Source: Deltaproteobacteria bacterium (GTDB lineage: Bacteria; Desulfobacterota; Desulfobacteria; Desulfobacterales; Desulfosarcinaceae). Taken from it: DNA of 63,184 nucleotides. Each line of letters opens with the position of its first letter. Positions within the stretch are counted from its first letter, which is position 1. Where the stretch lies: assembly GCA_020444075.1 (NCBI GenBank), contig JAHLLR010000025.1, positions 1 through 63,184 on the forward strand, read 5' to 3'. A model generated the notes under the pieces. That model saw only the letters and a program-made list of their open reading frames with translations. It was not told the DNA's origin and searched no databases. Positions 27,699 to 37,403 of the stretch are shown here, piece after piece. A program made the translations under genes and the position numbers.

Positions 27699-29333
27699 TC
27701 ACGGGTTCGCATGCAGCCGGGTCTGTTCGGTAAATTGCGGATACAGGGCCATTGTGGAAACCAGGGAGTGGCCGTAATCCACGCCGGTTCTGCGGGCATA
27801 GCACTGTTTGGTATACATGATCGGATAAGCGGCCATGTCATCCAGGATCCGAATCTGGGCCTGTACCCAAAGCTGGGTCTGGCGTTGCGGATCGATCTCC
27901 AGGCGGGCCGCCTCGATCAGTTGGTCAACCTTGTCATAATGGGAAAAGTTGGTATCCGGCCTGGCGCCGCTGACGACAATGGCGTCGGAATGGAAAAATC
28001 GGCTCAGATAGGCATCCGCATTGGGGCGCCAGGCGACATAAATCACAAGGGCTGTCGGCGCCCGACGAATCCGCTTGTGCATGGTTGAATGGGTCTCGAC
28101 GGCAATCCGACAGTCGATGCCGATCTGCGACAGCTGCCGTTTCATTTCCGCATAGTAGGTTCGGTAAAGCCGCTTTTCAGAGGTCACCAGGTCAAGCGTA
28201 AAACCGTCGGGATAGCCGGCGTCGGCCATCAGCCGCCTGGACTTGACGAGGTCCTGATCATAGGTCAGATGAAGTTGTTCGGCCTCCGCTTTCGTAAGGC
28301 CGCCAGGCAGAAACTGGTCCGGCACCGGCGAATAGACGCTTCCCACGAACTGCTTGCTCATGGTGTCCATAAACGACTCCCGGTTCAAGGCAAAGGCAAT
28401 CGCGCGCCTGATGCGGATATCGTCCAGCGGCTTCATCTTGGTGTTGAGATAGATGGTGGCCACCTCTCCGACACCATGGGTATCGACCGTTATTCCGGGT
28501 TCGCGGGCCATCTTTTCGAGCCACCCCTTCTCGCCGGAGCCCATGATCACATCCAGTTCCCCTGCTTTTATCGCCGCTTCACGCCGGTCGATTTCAGGCA
28601 TGAAATGAAACTCGACCCCGTCGAGCTGCGGTCGGCCGCGAAAATAGGTTTCATGGGCCTTCAAGACCAATTTTTCACCCGTTCGGTAGTGGCTGAACAT
28701 GAATGGGCCGGTTCCCACCGGATGCCGCTTGAACCGATCATACCCCATGATTTCAACGGCCCGCTTGCTGACGATAAAACCGCCGGCATAATTGGTCAGC
28801 TTCGGCAGGAAAAGAATGGATGAAGCGGGTTTAGCTACGGTAATGCGGACCGTATATCGATCCACCGGGACGACGGTCATTCCCTCATATTCCCCGGCAT
28901 ATGCGCAAAATTCGCGACGGGCTGATTTTTGAAGGGAAAAAACCACATCTTCGGCGGTCAACTCGTAGGCCGCGGTTTGCGGACCGGGATGAAACAAAAC
29001 CCCTTTTCGAAGCTTGACGGTCCACACCTGCTGGCCGCCGATCATTTCAAACCCGGGGATCTGTTCGGCCAGATCGGGTTCAATTTTTGGCGCGTTTCCC
29101 GGCTGGTAACGCAGCAGTCCATTGAACACCAGGTCCGCCAGGGCCCGATCCTGCGAACCGGCGGCAAAATGCGGATCCAAATTGCCCATTTCACTCACAT
29201 GGATCCCGAACCGGAGTATATCAGGGGCGTTCCCTGAACCAAAACCCGGGGATGCCGGCATGACGGTATGAATCAGTGGTCCACAAAGAAAAAAAACAGA
29301 GAGCAGCAGCGATGTCAGTGCCTTGGTCCGCAT
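27699..29333 (-). CDS. Family 5 extracellular solute-binding protein
   Basis: 544 residues with a signal peptide (MRTKALTSLLLSVFFLCG, cleavage probably near VMPASP). It has the peptide/nickel-binding SBP_bac_5 fold: LDPHFAAGSQDRALADLVFNGLL, WTVKLRKGVLFHPG, GTGPFMF and DDIRIRRAIAFALNRE. The ligand is unknown; related proteins bind oligopeptides, opines or metal chelates. There is no permease or ATPase gene nearby; a sensor kinase follows instead. The GGAG ribosome site lies inside a palindrome, GTGGAGACTCCAC (29335-29347), which could hinder initiation. Confidence 0.9.
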   Translation of the reverse strand: MRTKALTSLLLSVFFLCGPLIHTVMPASPGFGSGNAPDILRFGIHVSEMGNLDPHFAAGSQDRALADLVFNGLLRYQPGNAPKIEPDLAEQIPGFEMIGGQQVWTVKLRKGVLFHPGPQTAAYELTAEDVVFSLQKSARREFCAYAGEYEGMTVVPVDRYTVRITVAKPASSILFLPKLTNYAGGFIVSKRAVEIMGYDRFKRHPVGTGPFMFSHYRTGEKLVLKAHETYFRGRPQLDGVEFHFMPEIDRREAAIKAGELDVIMGSGEKGWLEKMAREPGITVDTHGVGEVATIYLNTKMKPLDDIRIRRAIAFALNRESFMDTMSKQFVGSVYSPVPDQFLPGGLTKAEAEQLHLTYDQDLVKSRRLMADAGYPDGFTLDLVTSEKRLYRTYYAEMKRQLSQIGIDCRIAVETHSTMHKRIRRAPTALVIYVAWRPNADAYLSRFFHSDAIVVSGARPDTNFSHYDKVDQLIEAARLEIDPQRQTQLWVQAQIRILDDMAAYPIMYTKQCYARRTGVDYGHSLVSTMALYPQFTEQTRLHANP

Positions 29334-29408
29334 GGTGGAGACTCCACAATAAGGGTGATCCCGAAGATGGCTTCAATTATTGCCTCATTATCCCAACGGG
29401 GTCAAGAA

Positions 29409-30944
29409 TTAGAGATTATGCCGGTTGCGATCCAGACTCCGGTATTGGATGGCCTCAGTAATATGATGGAGCCGGATGTCGGCCTTGGCATCCAGATCGG
29501 CAATCGTCCGGGAAATCTTTAATATTCGGTTGTAGGCCCTGGCCGACAGACCCAGGCGGTCGATCGCCGATTCCAGGAGGCGGGTGGCATCATCACCGAT
29601 GCGGCAGTGGGCACGGATATGCCGGCTGGCCATCTGGGCGTTGCTGTAAATCTTGGTGCGTTTGAACCGCTGGATCTGGATCCGGCGCGCCGCCACCACT
29701 CGCTCCCGGATAACATCGGATGGCTCGGAATGCACACCCACCATCAGCTCTTTGTAAGGAACGGCAGGCACCTCCACATGGATGTCAATGCGATCCAGCA
29801 GCGGCCCGGAAATTTTGGAGCGATAGCGGTGGATCTGGTGGGCCGTGCACCGGCAGGCGTGGCGCGGGTCGGCAAAATAGCCGCACGGACAGGGGTTCAT
29901 GGCGGCGATGAGCATGAAGCTGGATGGATAGGTCAGGGTGGAAGCCGCCCGGGAGATGGTCACCTGAAGGTCCTCCAGCGGCTGGCGCAGGACCTCCAGC
30001 ACATTCTTCTTGTATTCGGGCAATTCGTCAAGGAATAGAACCCCATTGTGGGCCAGGCTCACTTCGCCGGGCCTGGGGATGTGGCCACCGCCGATGAGGC
30101 CCGCATCCGAGATGGTATGATGAGGGGACCGGAAAGGACGCCGGGTGACCAGCGGCTGTTCACGGTTCAACATTCCAACGACACTGAAAATTTTGGTGGT
30201 TTCGATGGCCTCTTCAAATGACAATGGCGGCAGAATCGTGGGAATCCGCCGGGCCAACATGGTCTTGCCCGAGCCGGGAGGGCCCACCATCAGCACATTG
30301 TGGCCCCCGGCCGCAGAAATTTCCAAAGCTCGCTTGGCATGCTCCTGGCCCATCACTTCGGCAAAATCGGTCCCCATACGATCTGGGCTGTCAAAAACGG
30401 CTCGCAGGTCAATCTTTACCGGAAGGATAGACGTGAACCCTCTGAGGAAATCCACGACCTGGCCCAGGGTGCGCACCGGATAAACCGAGAGATTCGACAC
30501 CACGGATGCTTCCTTGCCGTTATCAGCGGGAACCACAATGCCACGGTATCCCGCTTTCTGAGCCGCGATGGCCATGGGCAGGGAGCCGTTAACCGGCTTG
30601 ACGCGGCCGTCCAGGGACAGCTCTCCCAAAAACAGGTAACCGGAAACAGCTTTTTCGGAAAGGATGCCGGTGGCGGCCAGAATCCCCAAGGCCATGGGCA
30701 GGTCGAAGCCTGTCCCCTCCTTTTTAATGTTGGCAGGGGCCAGGTTGACGGTGATCCGATCCGCCGGAAACGTGTATCCTGAATTCGTGATTGCAGATTT
30801 AACCCGTTCCCGGCTCTCTTTGACCGCCGCTTCCGGCAGCCCCACCGTCGTGAAGGTCGGCAGCCCCTGGGCGATATCCACTTCAACTTCCACCAGATAG
30901 GCATCGATACCGATCACGGCACTGCTCAAGACCCTGGCCAGCAA
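29409..30944 (-). CDS. comM: Mg-chelatase-like AAA+ ATPase ComM/YifB
   Basis: Hexameric DNA-branch-migration helicase (ComM) implicated in recombination of incoming DNA. TTG 30944 is the start, behind GGGAGGTGGG; the frame is open 120 bases further without a site. The N-terminal Lon-like fold covers residues 1-185, Walker [12 protein letters not shown] lies near 218-228, FLDELPE is Walker B, and the family-specific cysteine loop is [17 protein letters not shown] near 365. 511 residues versus 506 in E. coli. It diverges from lpxC. Confidence 0.94.
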   Translation of the reverse strand: MLARVLSSAVIGIDAYLVEVEVDIAQGLPTFTTVGLPEAAVKESRERVKSAITNSGYTFPADRITVNLAPANIKKEGTGFDLPMALGILAATGILSEKAVSGYLFLGELSLDGRVKPVNGSLPMAIAAQKAGYRGIVVPADNGKEASVVSNLSVYPVRTLGQVVDFLRGFTSILPVKIDLRAVFDSPDRMGTDFAEVMGQEHAKRALEISAAGGHNVLMVGPPGSGKTMLARRIPTILPPLSFEEAIETTKIFSVVGMLNREQPLVTRRPFRSPHHTISDAGLIGGGHIPRPGEVSLAHNGVLFLDELPEYKKNVLEVLRQPLEDLQVTISRAASTLTYPSSFMLIAAMNPCPCGYFADPRHACRCTAHQIHRYRSKISGPLLDRIDIHVEVPAVPYKELMVGVHSEPSDVIRERVVAARRIQIQRFKRTKIYSNAQMASRHIRAHCRIGDDATRLLESAIDRLGLSARAYNRILKISRTIADLDAKADIRLHHITEAIQYRSLDRNRHNL

Positions 30945-31109
30945 ATCCCACCTCCCTTTGGAATAATTGATTACTTCGTACGAAACCCGCGAAGAAAAAT
31001 GTATATCAAGCCAGGCAACCAAGAACAACGGTTTTGTAAAAGAATCAAATTCTGTCGGAACCACAATTAAATGTTGTCAAAAGAAAAGCGGGTGATTAAG
31101 ATCGGTGAA

Positions 31110-31982
31110 ATGAAACACCACCAGCAAACCATCAACACGCCGGCAAGCTGTTCCGGTGTCGGTGTCCATTCGGGAAAAACCGTCAGCCTCACCATCAAGC
31201 CTGCACCGGTCAATCACGGTATTCGTTTCGTCCGCAGCGATCTTCCCGGCCACCCCGGGGTCGCCGCCCATTTCAATAACGTCGTGGACACCAGTCTGGC
31301 CACCGTCATCGGCGCCGAGGGCTGCATAGTCTCCACGGTTGAGCATTTGATGGCCGGATTCGCCGGCATGTCCATTGACAACGCCATTGTCGAAGTGGAC
31401 GCCTATGAATTGCCCATCATGGACGGCAGCGCCGGCCCCTTTACCCAACTGATCAAATCAGCGGGAACCCTTCGACAGGAAGGTCGCAAATACTATTTTA
31501 AAGTGAACGAGCCCATTTCCCTGTCTGAAAACGAGAAGTCCGTCACTGTTTATCCGGCCGACGAATTCAGGATTACCTGCACCATCGCCTACGATCACCC
31601 GCTCATCGGCACCCAGACCTGTGATTTTGTCATCGGCCGGGAGACCTTCGAGAAAGAAATCTGTGCCGCCCGGACTTTCGGTTTTCTCCATGAGGTGGAA
31701 ATGATGAAGCGCTATGGTCTGGCCCGGGGCGGCTCATTGGACAATGCCGTGGTAATCGACGGCAATCGGGTGCTCAACGAAGGAGGATTGCGCTATCCGG
31801 ACGAGTTCGTTCGCCATAAATTGCTTGACTGCATCGGCGATTTTTCCCTTATCGGCATGCCCATCATGGGACATGTGATCGCCAACAGATCCGGTCATGC
31901 TTTCAACCATGCCTTTCTGGAGAAGTTCTTCAAGGAAAAAGGCTCCTGGGAAACCTGTACCATGGCAACCCATCCGGCATGA
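31110..31982 (+). CDS. lpxC: UDP-3-O-acyl-N-acetylglucosamine deacetylase
   Basis: Committed zinc-dependent step of lipid A synthesis, so the cell has LPS. With ATG 31110 the zinc ligand in VEHLMAG falls at His79, the E. coli number. The other ligands are in HKLLDCIGD (His236, Asp240). An ATG at 31071 is in frame but adds 13 residues not expected in the family. 290 residues. DUF4390 and ntrYX follow on the same strand. A T8 tract at 32046-32053 after the gene lacks a proper hairpin. Confidence 0.95.
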   Translation: MKHHQQTINTPASCSGVGVHSGKTVSLTIKPAPVNHGIRFVRSDLPGHPGVAAHFNNVVDTSLATVIGAEGCIVSTVEHLMAGFAGMSIDNAIVEVDAYELPIMDGSAGPFTQLIKSAGTLRQEGRKYYFKVNEPISLSENEKSVTVYPADEFRITCTIAYDHPLIGTQTCDFVIGRETFEKEICAARTFGFLHEVEMMKRYGLARGGSLDNAVVIDGNRVLNEGGLRYPDEFVRHKLLDCIGDFSLIGMPIMGHVIANRSGHAFNHAFLEKFFKEKGSWETCTMATHPA

Positions 31983-32103
31983 ACCCGTCCCGCCTCCGGG
32001 CACCCGCCGCAAAACACCTTGCCATTTTTCGACAGTTCCGATATGGTTTTTTTTGTATTGTTTTCTTCTATTTAGTCAACCTCCAGAATCCAGCGACACT
32101 TCC

Positions 32104-32676
32104 ATGAACCGATCCGGCCAACGAGTTACAGGGTTTTTTGTGTTGGTTGTCCTTCTTTTGTCGGTCAATGGGGCAGCCATGGCGAAAGATGCCACGCTCA
32201 CCAACATTATCGTCACCAACACCAGGGACGATCTGTTGGTGTACCTGTCGGTGGATGGTGCCTTTACCCCCAAAATGGAGGATGCGGTAAAGAATGGAGT
32301 GCCGGCATCATTCACATTTTTCGTCAATCTTTACCGGACCCGAAGCATGTGGTTAGACAAAGAGATGGCGGATCTGACCATCACCCACACCATCAAATAC
32401 AACAGCCTTAAAAAAGAATATGCCGTATCCCGCTCATGGGACAGCAACAGCCCGGTAATCCTTCAATCCTTCGATGCGGCGAAAAAGCTCATGACCGAGA
32501 TCGACAGCCTCAAGGTGATCCCGCTGGGAATGCTTGAAAGGGGCAAACAATACCAGATCCAGGCAAAGGCAAAACTCAGCCGGGTGACGTTGCCCTATTA
32601 TCTGCACTACGTCCTATTTTTTCTCTCCCTCTGGGATTTTGAAACCGACTGGTATACCATCGATTTTATCTATTAA
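32104..32676 (+). CDS. DUF4390 protein
   Basis: 190-residue secreted or membrane-tethered protein of unknown function. MNRSGQRVTGFFVLVVLLLSVNGAAMA is a clear signal peptide. The mature part fits DUF4390: the N-terminal TNIIVTNTRDDLLVYLSVDGAF, FFVNLYRTRSMWLD, and a hydrophobic C-terminal segment LPYYLHYVLFFLSLWDFETDWY. The domain is usually found directly before ntrY-type kinases in proteobacteria (family knowledge), as here with 21 bases between. This suggests an extracytoplasmic accessory to the kinase or an envelope role. ATG 32104 is the only start matching the signal peptide. Confidence 0.85.
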   Translation: MNRSGQRVTGFFVLVVLLLSVNGAAMAKDATLTNIIVTNTRDDLLVYLSVDGAFTPKMEDAVKNGVPASFTFFVNLYRTRSMWLDKEMADLTITHTIKYNSLKKEYAVSRSWDSNSPVILQSFDAAKKLMTEIDSLKVIPLGMLERGKQYQIQAKAKLSRVTLPYYLHYVLFFLSLWDFETDWYTIDFIY

Positions 32677-32697
32677 CCGTTTTCCCCACATGCCCTC

Positions 32698-34938
32698 ATG
32701 ATTTTCGGCAAAACCAGCCCTACGCAAAAACCGGTCCTCTCGGAAGAAGAACGCAAACGCCGGAAACGGGAGGCGGTGCTCAGCGTCGTCATCATCATGG
32801 TAGTGGCCGTGCTCACCCTTGTGGAAAACCGGGTGATCACTTTCGGTGCAGATATCCCGGTTTCCAACACCATATTGATGTTCATTCTGATCAACATCAA
32901 TATGCTGCTGTTGATCCTGCTGATCTTTCTCGTATTTCGGAACCTGGTGAAGCTACTCTACGCCAGGCGCCGAAAAGTCATGGGTGCCCGGCTGCGGACC
33001 CGACTGGTCATGGCCTTTGTGGCCCTGTCCCTGCTGCCCACCATCATCCTCTTTTTCTTTTCCATCAATTTTATCACCAACAGCATCGAATTCTGGTTCA
33101 CCGTTCCCGTTGAGCAAGCGTTGGAAAAATCCCTTCTGGTGGGCCAGCAGTTCTATCGTGAAAACGAAATCCGCCAGCGTTTTTTCCTGGAACGGATCTC
33201 CTATCAAATCCAGCGGAAAACCATGACCGAACCGGACAAGCTCAAAGAACTCACTCATTACATCCAGGTGGTTCAGCGTGAGTTCGACCTCGACACGGTG
33301 GAGGTCTATTCGGCGAATTACAACCGCCTCACCTATGCCCTGGGGCAAGACCTGGAAAATGTTGCCCTTGAGACCGCCCCCCCCGGTGCCTTTGTCAAGG
33401 ACACCGGTGAAAAGGAGGTGCGCACCCTCACCGGAACGTTAAGCGACGGCGAACTGCTGCGAACGATTGGAACGGTACCCTTTGGGGTGGCCCCTGAAAC
33501 GGCCTCCGCCTATGTGGTGCTGGGGCTCTTTATTCCACCGGATCTGGCGGAAAACATGGAATCCATCTCCCGGGGGATCGACGAATACCAGCAGATCAAG
33601 CTGCTGAAAAAACCTATCCAGATCACCTACTATATTACCCTGTCCATTGTAGCCCTGCTCGTCATCTTCTGCGCCGTGTGGTTTGGCTTCTACCTGGCCA
33701 AAACCATCACCATTCCCATCATGGATCTGGCTGCCGGCACGCGGCGGGTGGCCGAGGGAGACCTCACTGTCACCATCGACAGCAATGCGGCAGACGATGA
33801 AATCGGCAGTCTCGTGGATGCCTTCAACAAGATGACGAAGGACCTGCGCTCCGGTCGCCAGCAGCTGGAATTGTCCGCCCGCAAACTCACCGAACAAAAC
33901 CAGGAAATCGAGGAACGGCGGCAATATATGGAAATCGTGTTGAAAAATGTGTCCGCCGGTGTCATCACCCTGGATGCCGACGGCATCATTACCACCTTCA
34001 ACAAATCAGCGGAACGGATGCTCAGCCTTGACGCCGGAAAGGTTTTGGACAAGCATTATAAAGATTTGCTGATCACCGAACACCTTCAATTTGCCGAAGA
34101 CATCATGGAACGGGTCACTTCGGTGCGCGACCAGACCCTGGAAATTCCGCTGCGGGTCTCCGTAAACCAACAACCGCGTACATTTCTCGTATATGTCAAC
34201 GCCTTGAAGGATGAACAGGGACGCCCCATGGGCATCGTCATGGTGTTCGATGACCTGACGGAACTGGAAAAAGCCCAGCGCATGGCCGCCTGGCGGGAGG
34301 TGGCCCGGCGCATCGCCCATGAGGTTAAAAACCCGCTCACCCCCATCAGCCTGTCAGCCCAGCGCCTTAAACGGCGTTATTCAGAGCGTATCAACGAACC
34401 GGTGTTCGACGAGTGCACCCGCATGATCATCGACCACGTCGAACTGATTCGCAACCTGGTCAATGAGTTCTCCACGTTTGCCCGCTTTCCCACGGCCGAC
34501 CCCAAGGCCTGCCAGCTGCCCCCCATCATTGAAGAGACCGTCTCCCTTTACAGGGAAGGCCACCCGGATATCGTCTTCGATGTCCTGATCAGCAAAGACA
34601 TACCCCAGATGAACCTTGACCGTCAGCAGTTCAAGCAAGCCATGATCAACCTGGTTGACAACGCGGTGGCCGCCGTTCGTAACCAGGGCCGCATTGCCAT
34701 CACGGCTGCCTACGATCCCATTTTGAAGCTGGTCCGCTTAGAAGTGGCCGACGACGGCACCGGCATCGCCGACAGGGACAAAATCCGGCTGTTCGAGCCC
34801 AACTTTTCGACCAAAAAGGCTGGCATGGGCCTGGGCCTGACCATCGTCAACTCCATTGTCACCGACCACAACGGTATGATACGAGTGCAGGACAATCTGC
34901 CGAAGGGGGCGAAATTTGTTATCGAACTGCCGGTTTGA
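32698..34938 (+). CDS. NtrY-like sensor histidine kinase
   Basis: 746-residue membrane kinase. Three hydrophobic segments in the first 130 residues (AVLSVVIIMVVAVLTLV, ILMFILININMLLLILLIFLVF, LVMAFVALSLLPTIILFFF) and one near 315-340 flank a periplasmic region. HAMP (VTIDSNAADDEIGSLVDAFNKM), PAS, HisKA with His541 in RRIAHEVKNPLTP and HATPase (NLVDNAVAAV, DDGTGI, GMGLGLTIV) follow. The architecture matches NtrY, linked to nitrogen, redox or envelope signals in other bacteria; the signal here is unknown. ntrX follows 28 bases downstream. Confidence 0.92.
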   Translation: MIFGKTSPTQKPVLSEEERKRRKREAVLSVVIIMVVAVLTLVENRVITFGADIPVSNTILMFILININMLLLILLIFLVFRNLVKLLYARRRKVMGARLRTRLVMAFVALSLLPTIILFFFSINFITNSIEFWFTVPVEQALEKSLLVGQQFYRENEIRQRFFLERISYQIQRKTMTEPDKLKELTHYIQVVQREFDLDTVEVYSANYNRLTYALGQDLENVALETAPPGAFVKDTGEKEVRTLTGTLSDGELLRTIGTVPFGVAPETASAYVVLGLFIPPDLAENMESISRGIDEYQQIKLLKKPIQITYYITLSIVALLVIFCAVWFGFYLAKTITIPIMDLAAGTRRVAEGDLTVTIDSNAADDEIGSLVDAFNKMTKDLRSGRQQLELSARKLTEQNQEIEERRQYMEIVLKNVSAGVITLDADGIITTFNKSAERMLSLDAGKVLDKHYKDLLITEHLQFAEDIMERVTSVRDQTLEIPLRVSVNQQPRTFLVYVNALKDEQGRPMGIVMVFDDLTELEKAQRMAAWREVARRIAHEVKNPLTPISLSAQRLKRRYSERINEPVFDECTRMIIDHVELIRNLVNEFSTFARFPTADPKACQLPPIIEETVSLYREGHPDIVFDVLISKDIPQMNLDRQQFKQAMINLVDNAVAAVRNQGRIAITAAYDPILKLVRLEVADDGTGIADRDKIRLFEPNFSTKKAGMGLGLTIVNSIVTDHNGMIRVQDNLPKGAKFVIELPV

Positions 34939-34966
34939 AATCGTTTCTTGAGAAAGGAGACCCCTT

Positions 34967-36310
34967 ATGTTCCCCTCCCTATTGATTGTCGACGACGAGC
35001 CCTCGATTCTTCAGTCCCTCAGCGGCCTGCTCACCGACGAAGGGTTTGAGGTCATCACCGCCAACAATGGCTATGAAGCCCTGAAGGTTATCGATGCCGA
35101 AGCACCGGACCTGGTCCTGCTGGACATCTGGATGCCAGGAATCGACGGTATTGAAACGCTCAAAGAAATCAAAAAAAACAATGCCGCCCTGCCGGTGATC
35201 ATCATCACCGGTCATGGCAATGTGGAAACCGCCGTCAAAGCCACCAAACTGGGAGCCTTCGACCTCATCGAAAAGCCCCTGAATATCGACAAAGTCATTG
35301 TAGCCATCAACAACGCCCTCAATTTCCGCCGCCTGGAGGAAGAGAACCGCTTCCTGCGGAAAAAAACCATCGAAAAACACTCCATCAGTGGCGTCAGTTC
35401 ACCGGTGCAGGCGCTGAAGATGCAGATCGCCACCGTTGCCCCCACCGAATCCTGGGTGCTCATTAAAGGGGAGAACGGCACCGGCAAAGAACTGGTGGCA
35501 AGAACCATCCACCAGTTGAGCCCGCGGGCCGAATCCCCGATGATCGATGTCAACTGTGCCGCGATTCCCGAAACACTCATCGAGAGTGAACTGTTCGGCC
35601 ATGAAAAAGGGGCTGTTTCCGGCTCCAGCACCAAAAAACGGGGCAAGTTCGAGATGGCCAACACCGGTACCATTTTTCTGGACGAGATCGGCGATATGAG
35701 CCTGGTCACACAGGCCAAAATCCTGCGGGTCCTCGATGAGAAAAAATTTCAGCGGGTAGGCGGTGGCCGGGTTTTGACAACGGATGTGAGGGTGATCGCG
35801 GCTACCAACAAGGATTTGGAGGCGGAGATCGAAAACGGAAGTTTCAGGGAAGATCTGTATTATCGTCTCAACGTGGTCCCCATCGAGGTCCCGCCCTTGC
35901 GGGATCGGGCCAAAGACATCCCTGCCCTGGCGGACATTTTCCTGGCCGAGGCCGCCGCCAGCAACCGGGAAAAGCGCAAGACCTTATCCTCCGATGCGTT
36001 GGAGATTCTAACGAAATACACCTGGCCGGGCAATGTCCGGGAACTGAAAAACCTCATCGAACGATTGGCCATCATGGTTCAAAAAGACACCATCACCGTC
36101 AGGGATCTTCCCGCCAACCTCACCGACCAGAAAACCGCAGTGAATGAACTCTTTTCCATTGATGGCATGGAACAGGCCCGCATCGCCTTTGAAGCCGAAT
36201 ACGTCCGCAAAAAACTGGCCGCCCACGACAATGATGTGGGCAAGACCGCAAAAGCCATCGGTGTCAAACCAAAATATATCAAGTCGTTGATAACGGCAAA
36301 CAAAGGATGA
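34967..36310 (+). CDS. NtrX-like response regulator lacking GAFTGA
   Basis: 447 residues: receiver with Asp53 (LLDIWMPG), AAA+ sigma-54-activator core with Walker A GENGTGKE (168-175) and GTIFLDEIGD, and a short Fis-type DNA-binding tail (VGKTAKAIGVKPKYIKSLI). The L1 loop that contacts sigma-54 reads GAVSGS at 215-220 instead of GAFTGA, so sigma-54 activation is unlikely. It may repress or activate by another route, as reported for some alphaproteobacterial NtrX. AGAAAGGAGA precedes ATG 34967. The stop overlaps the rsmD start (ATGA). Confidence 0.92.
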   Translation: MFPSLLIVDDEPSILQSLSGLLTDEGFEVITANNGYEALKVIDAEAPDLVLLDIWMPGIDGIETLKEIKKNNAALPVIIITGHGNVETAVKATKLGAFDLIEKPLNIDKVIVAINNALNFRRLEEENRFLRKKTIEKHSISGVSSPVQALKMQIATVAPTESWVLIKGENGTGKELVARTIHQLSPRAESPMIDVNCAAIPETLIESELFGHEKGAVSGSSTKKRGKFEMANTGTIFLDEIGDMSLVTQAKILRVLDEKKFQRVGGGRVLTTDVRVIAATNKDLEAEIENGSFREDLYYRLNVVPIEVPPLRDRAKDIPALADIFLAEAAASNREKRKTLSSDALEILTKYTWPGNVRELKNLIERLAIMVQKDTITVRDLPANLTDQKTAVNELFSIDGMEQARIAFEAEYVRKKLAAHDNDVGKTAKAIGVKPKYIKSLITANKG

Positions 36311-36861
36311 GAGTCATCAGCGGGACGTTTAAAGGCCGACGGCTGAGGGCTCCCGCCGGCATGGCCACCCGACCGACTGCCGACCGGATCAAAGAGTCCG
36401 TGTTCAATATCCTGGGCGGCAGCCTTCAGGCCAAACGCGTGCTGGATCTGTTTGCCGGTACCGGAGCCCTGGGTATCGAAGCGCTGAGCCGTGGTGCTGC
36501 CTCAGCCGTCTTCGTGGATCAGGCAAAGGCCGCCCTTTCCGCCATCCGGTACAATATCCGGGAACTGGGACTGGAAGATCGCACCCGCGTGATCCACTGG
36601 AATATCCTGAAGAACCTCAACTGCCTGATCCCGGAAAGAGATGCCTTCGACCTGGTCTTCATGGATCCCCCCTACGAAATCAATGCCGTGGAACCGACGT
36701 TGGCCGGCCTTTTATCATGCGGGGCGCTGACCGCCGGCGCCCGTGTGGTCATCGAGCACAGCAGCCGGGAACCCATCGTCCACCCCTTGGGCAAGCTGCT
36801 CCTTAAAGACCAGCGTCGATTCGGGAAAACCCTTGTTTCTTTTATGGATACCATGCTATAG
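36307..36861 (+). CDS. rsmD: 16S rRNA (guanine-N2)-methyltransferase RsmD
   Basis: SAM-dependent methyltransferase of 16S rRNA G966 (E. coli numbering). The 184-residue protein begins MRVISGTFKGRRLRAP and has the SAM site VLDLFAGTGALGIEALSRGA near residues 45-65 and the catalytic DPPY motif (MDPPYEI near 120). It overlaps ntrX by four bases and is followed by coaD after 56 bases; rsmD-coaD is a very common bacterial pair. Confidence 0.95.
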   Translation: MRVISGTFKGRRLRAPAGMATRPTADRIKESVFNILGGSLQAKRVLDLFAGTGALGIEALSRGAASAVFVDQAKAALSAIRYNIRELGLEDRTRVIHWNILKNLNCLIPERDAFDLVFMDPPYEINAVEPTLAGLLSCGALTAGARVVIEHSSREPIVHPLGKLLLKDQRRFGKTLVSFMDTML

Positions 36862-36917
36862 ACCGTCCCCGACAAGCGTTCGGTCCCCTTTGCTGTTTTC
36901 AACCGCTGGGAGTCTTC

Positions 36918-37400
36918 ATGCAACGTATCGCCATCTATCCCGGATCCTTCGATCCTGTCACGAATGGACACATCGACATCGCCAGACGCGGCTTGAAGCT
37001 GTTCGACCGGATCATCATCGCCATTCTGCTCAATCCCGGCAAGCACTCCCTGTTTACCGTGGAGGAGCGCCTGGAAATGCTGAATGAATCCATGTCAGGC
37101 ATCGACCATATCGAGTTTGACACCTTCGACGGCCTGCTGGTGGACTATGCCCAGAAGCGGAGAGCAAACGCCGTTCTGCGGGGAATGCGCGCCGTTTCCG
37201 ATTTCGAGTATGAGTTCCAGCTGGCGCTGATGAACAGAAAGCTCAACCGGGAAGTTGAGACGGTATTCCTCATGACCGGCCTGCGCTGGATCTTTACCAG
37301 TTCATCCATCATCAAAGAAGCCGCCCGATTTGGGGGCGACGTCTCGGACATGGTGCCCCCCGGAGTCAATCAACGAATCAAAGCTAAATTCGGTTTTTAA
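36918..37400 (+). CDS. coaD: Phosphopantetheine adenylyltransferase
   Basis: Penultimate step of coenzyme A synthesis. 160 residues with the nucleotidyltransferase motif YPGSFDPVTNGH at the N-terminus (TNGH is the T/HxGH site), RGMRAVSDFEYE near 92 and the second nucleotide motif FTSSSIIKE near 127. Length and motifs match the bacterial hexameric enzyme. A ribosome site (CTGGGAG) lies 8 bases upstream of ATG 36918. The LysR gene starts three bases after its stop. Confidence 0.96.
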   Translation: MQRIAIYPGSFDPVTNGHIDIARRGLKLFDRIIIAILLNPGKHSLFTVEERLEMLNESMSGIDHIEFDTFDGLLVDYAQKRRANAVLRGMRAVSDFEYEFQLALMNRKLNREVETVFLMTGLRWIFTSSSIIKEAARFGGDVSDMVPPGVNQRIKAKFGF

Positions 37401-37403
37401 GCC

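Noticed and set aside
32040-32060. T8 tract after lpxC as a terminator
   Set aside because: Only a 4-5 bp CCAT/ATGG pairing with a 17-base loop precedes it.
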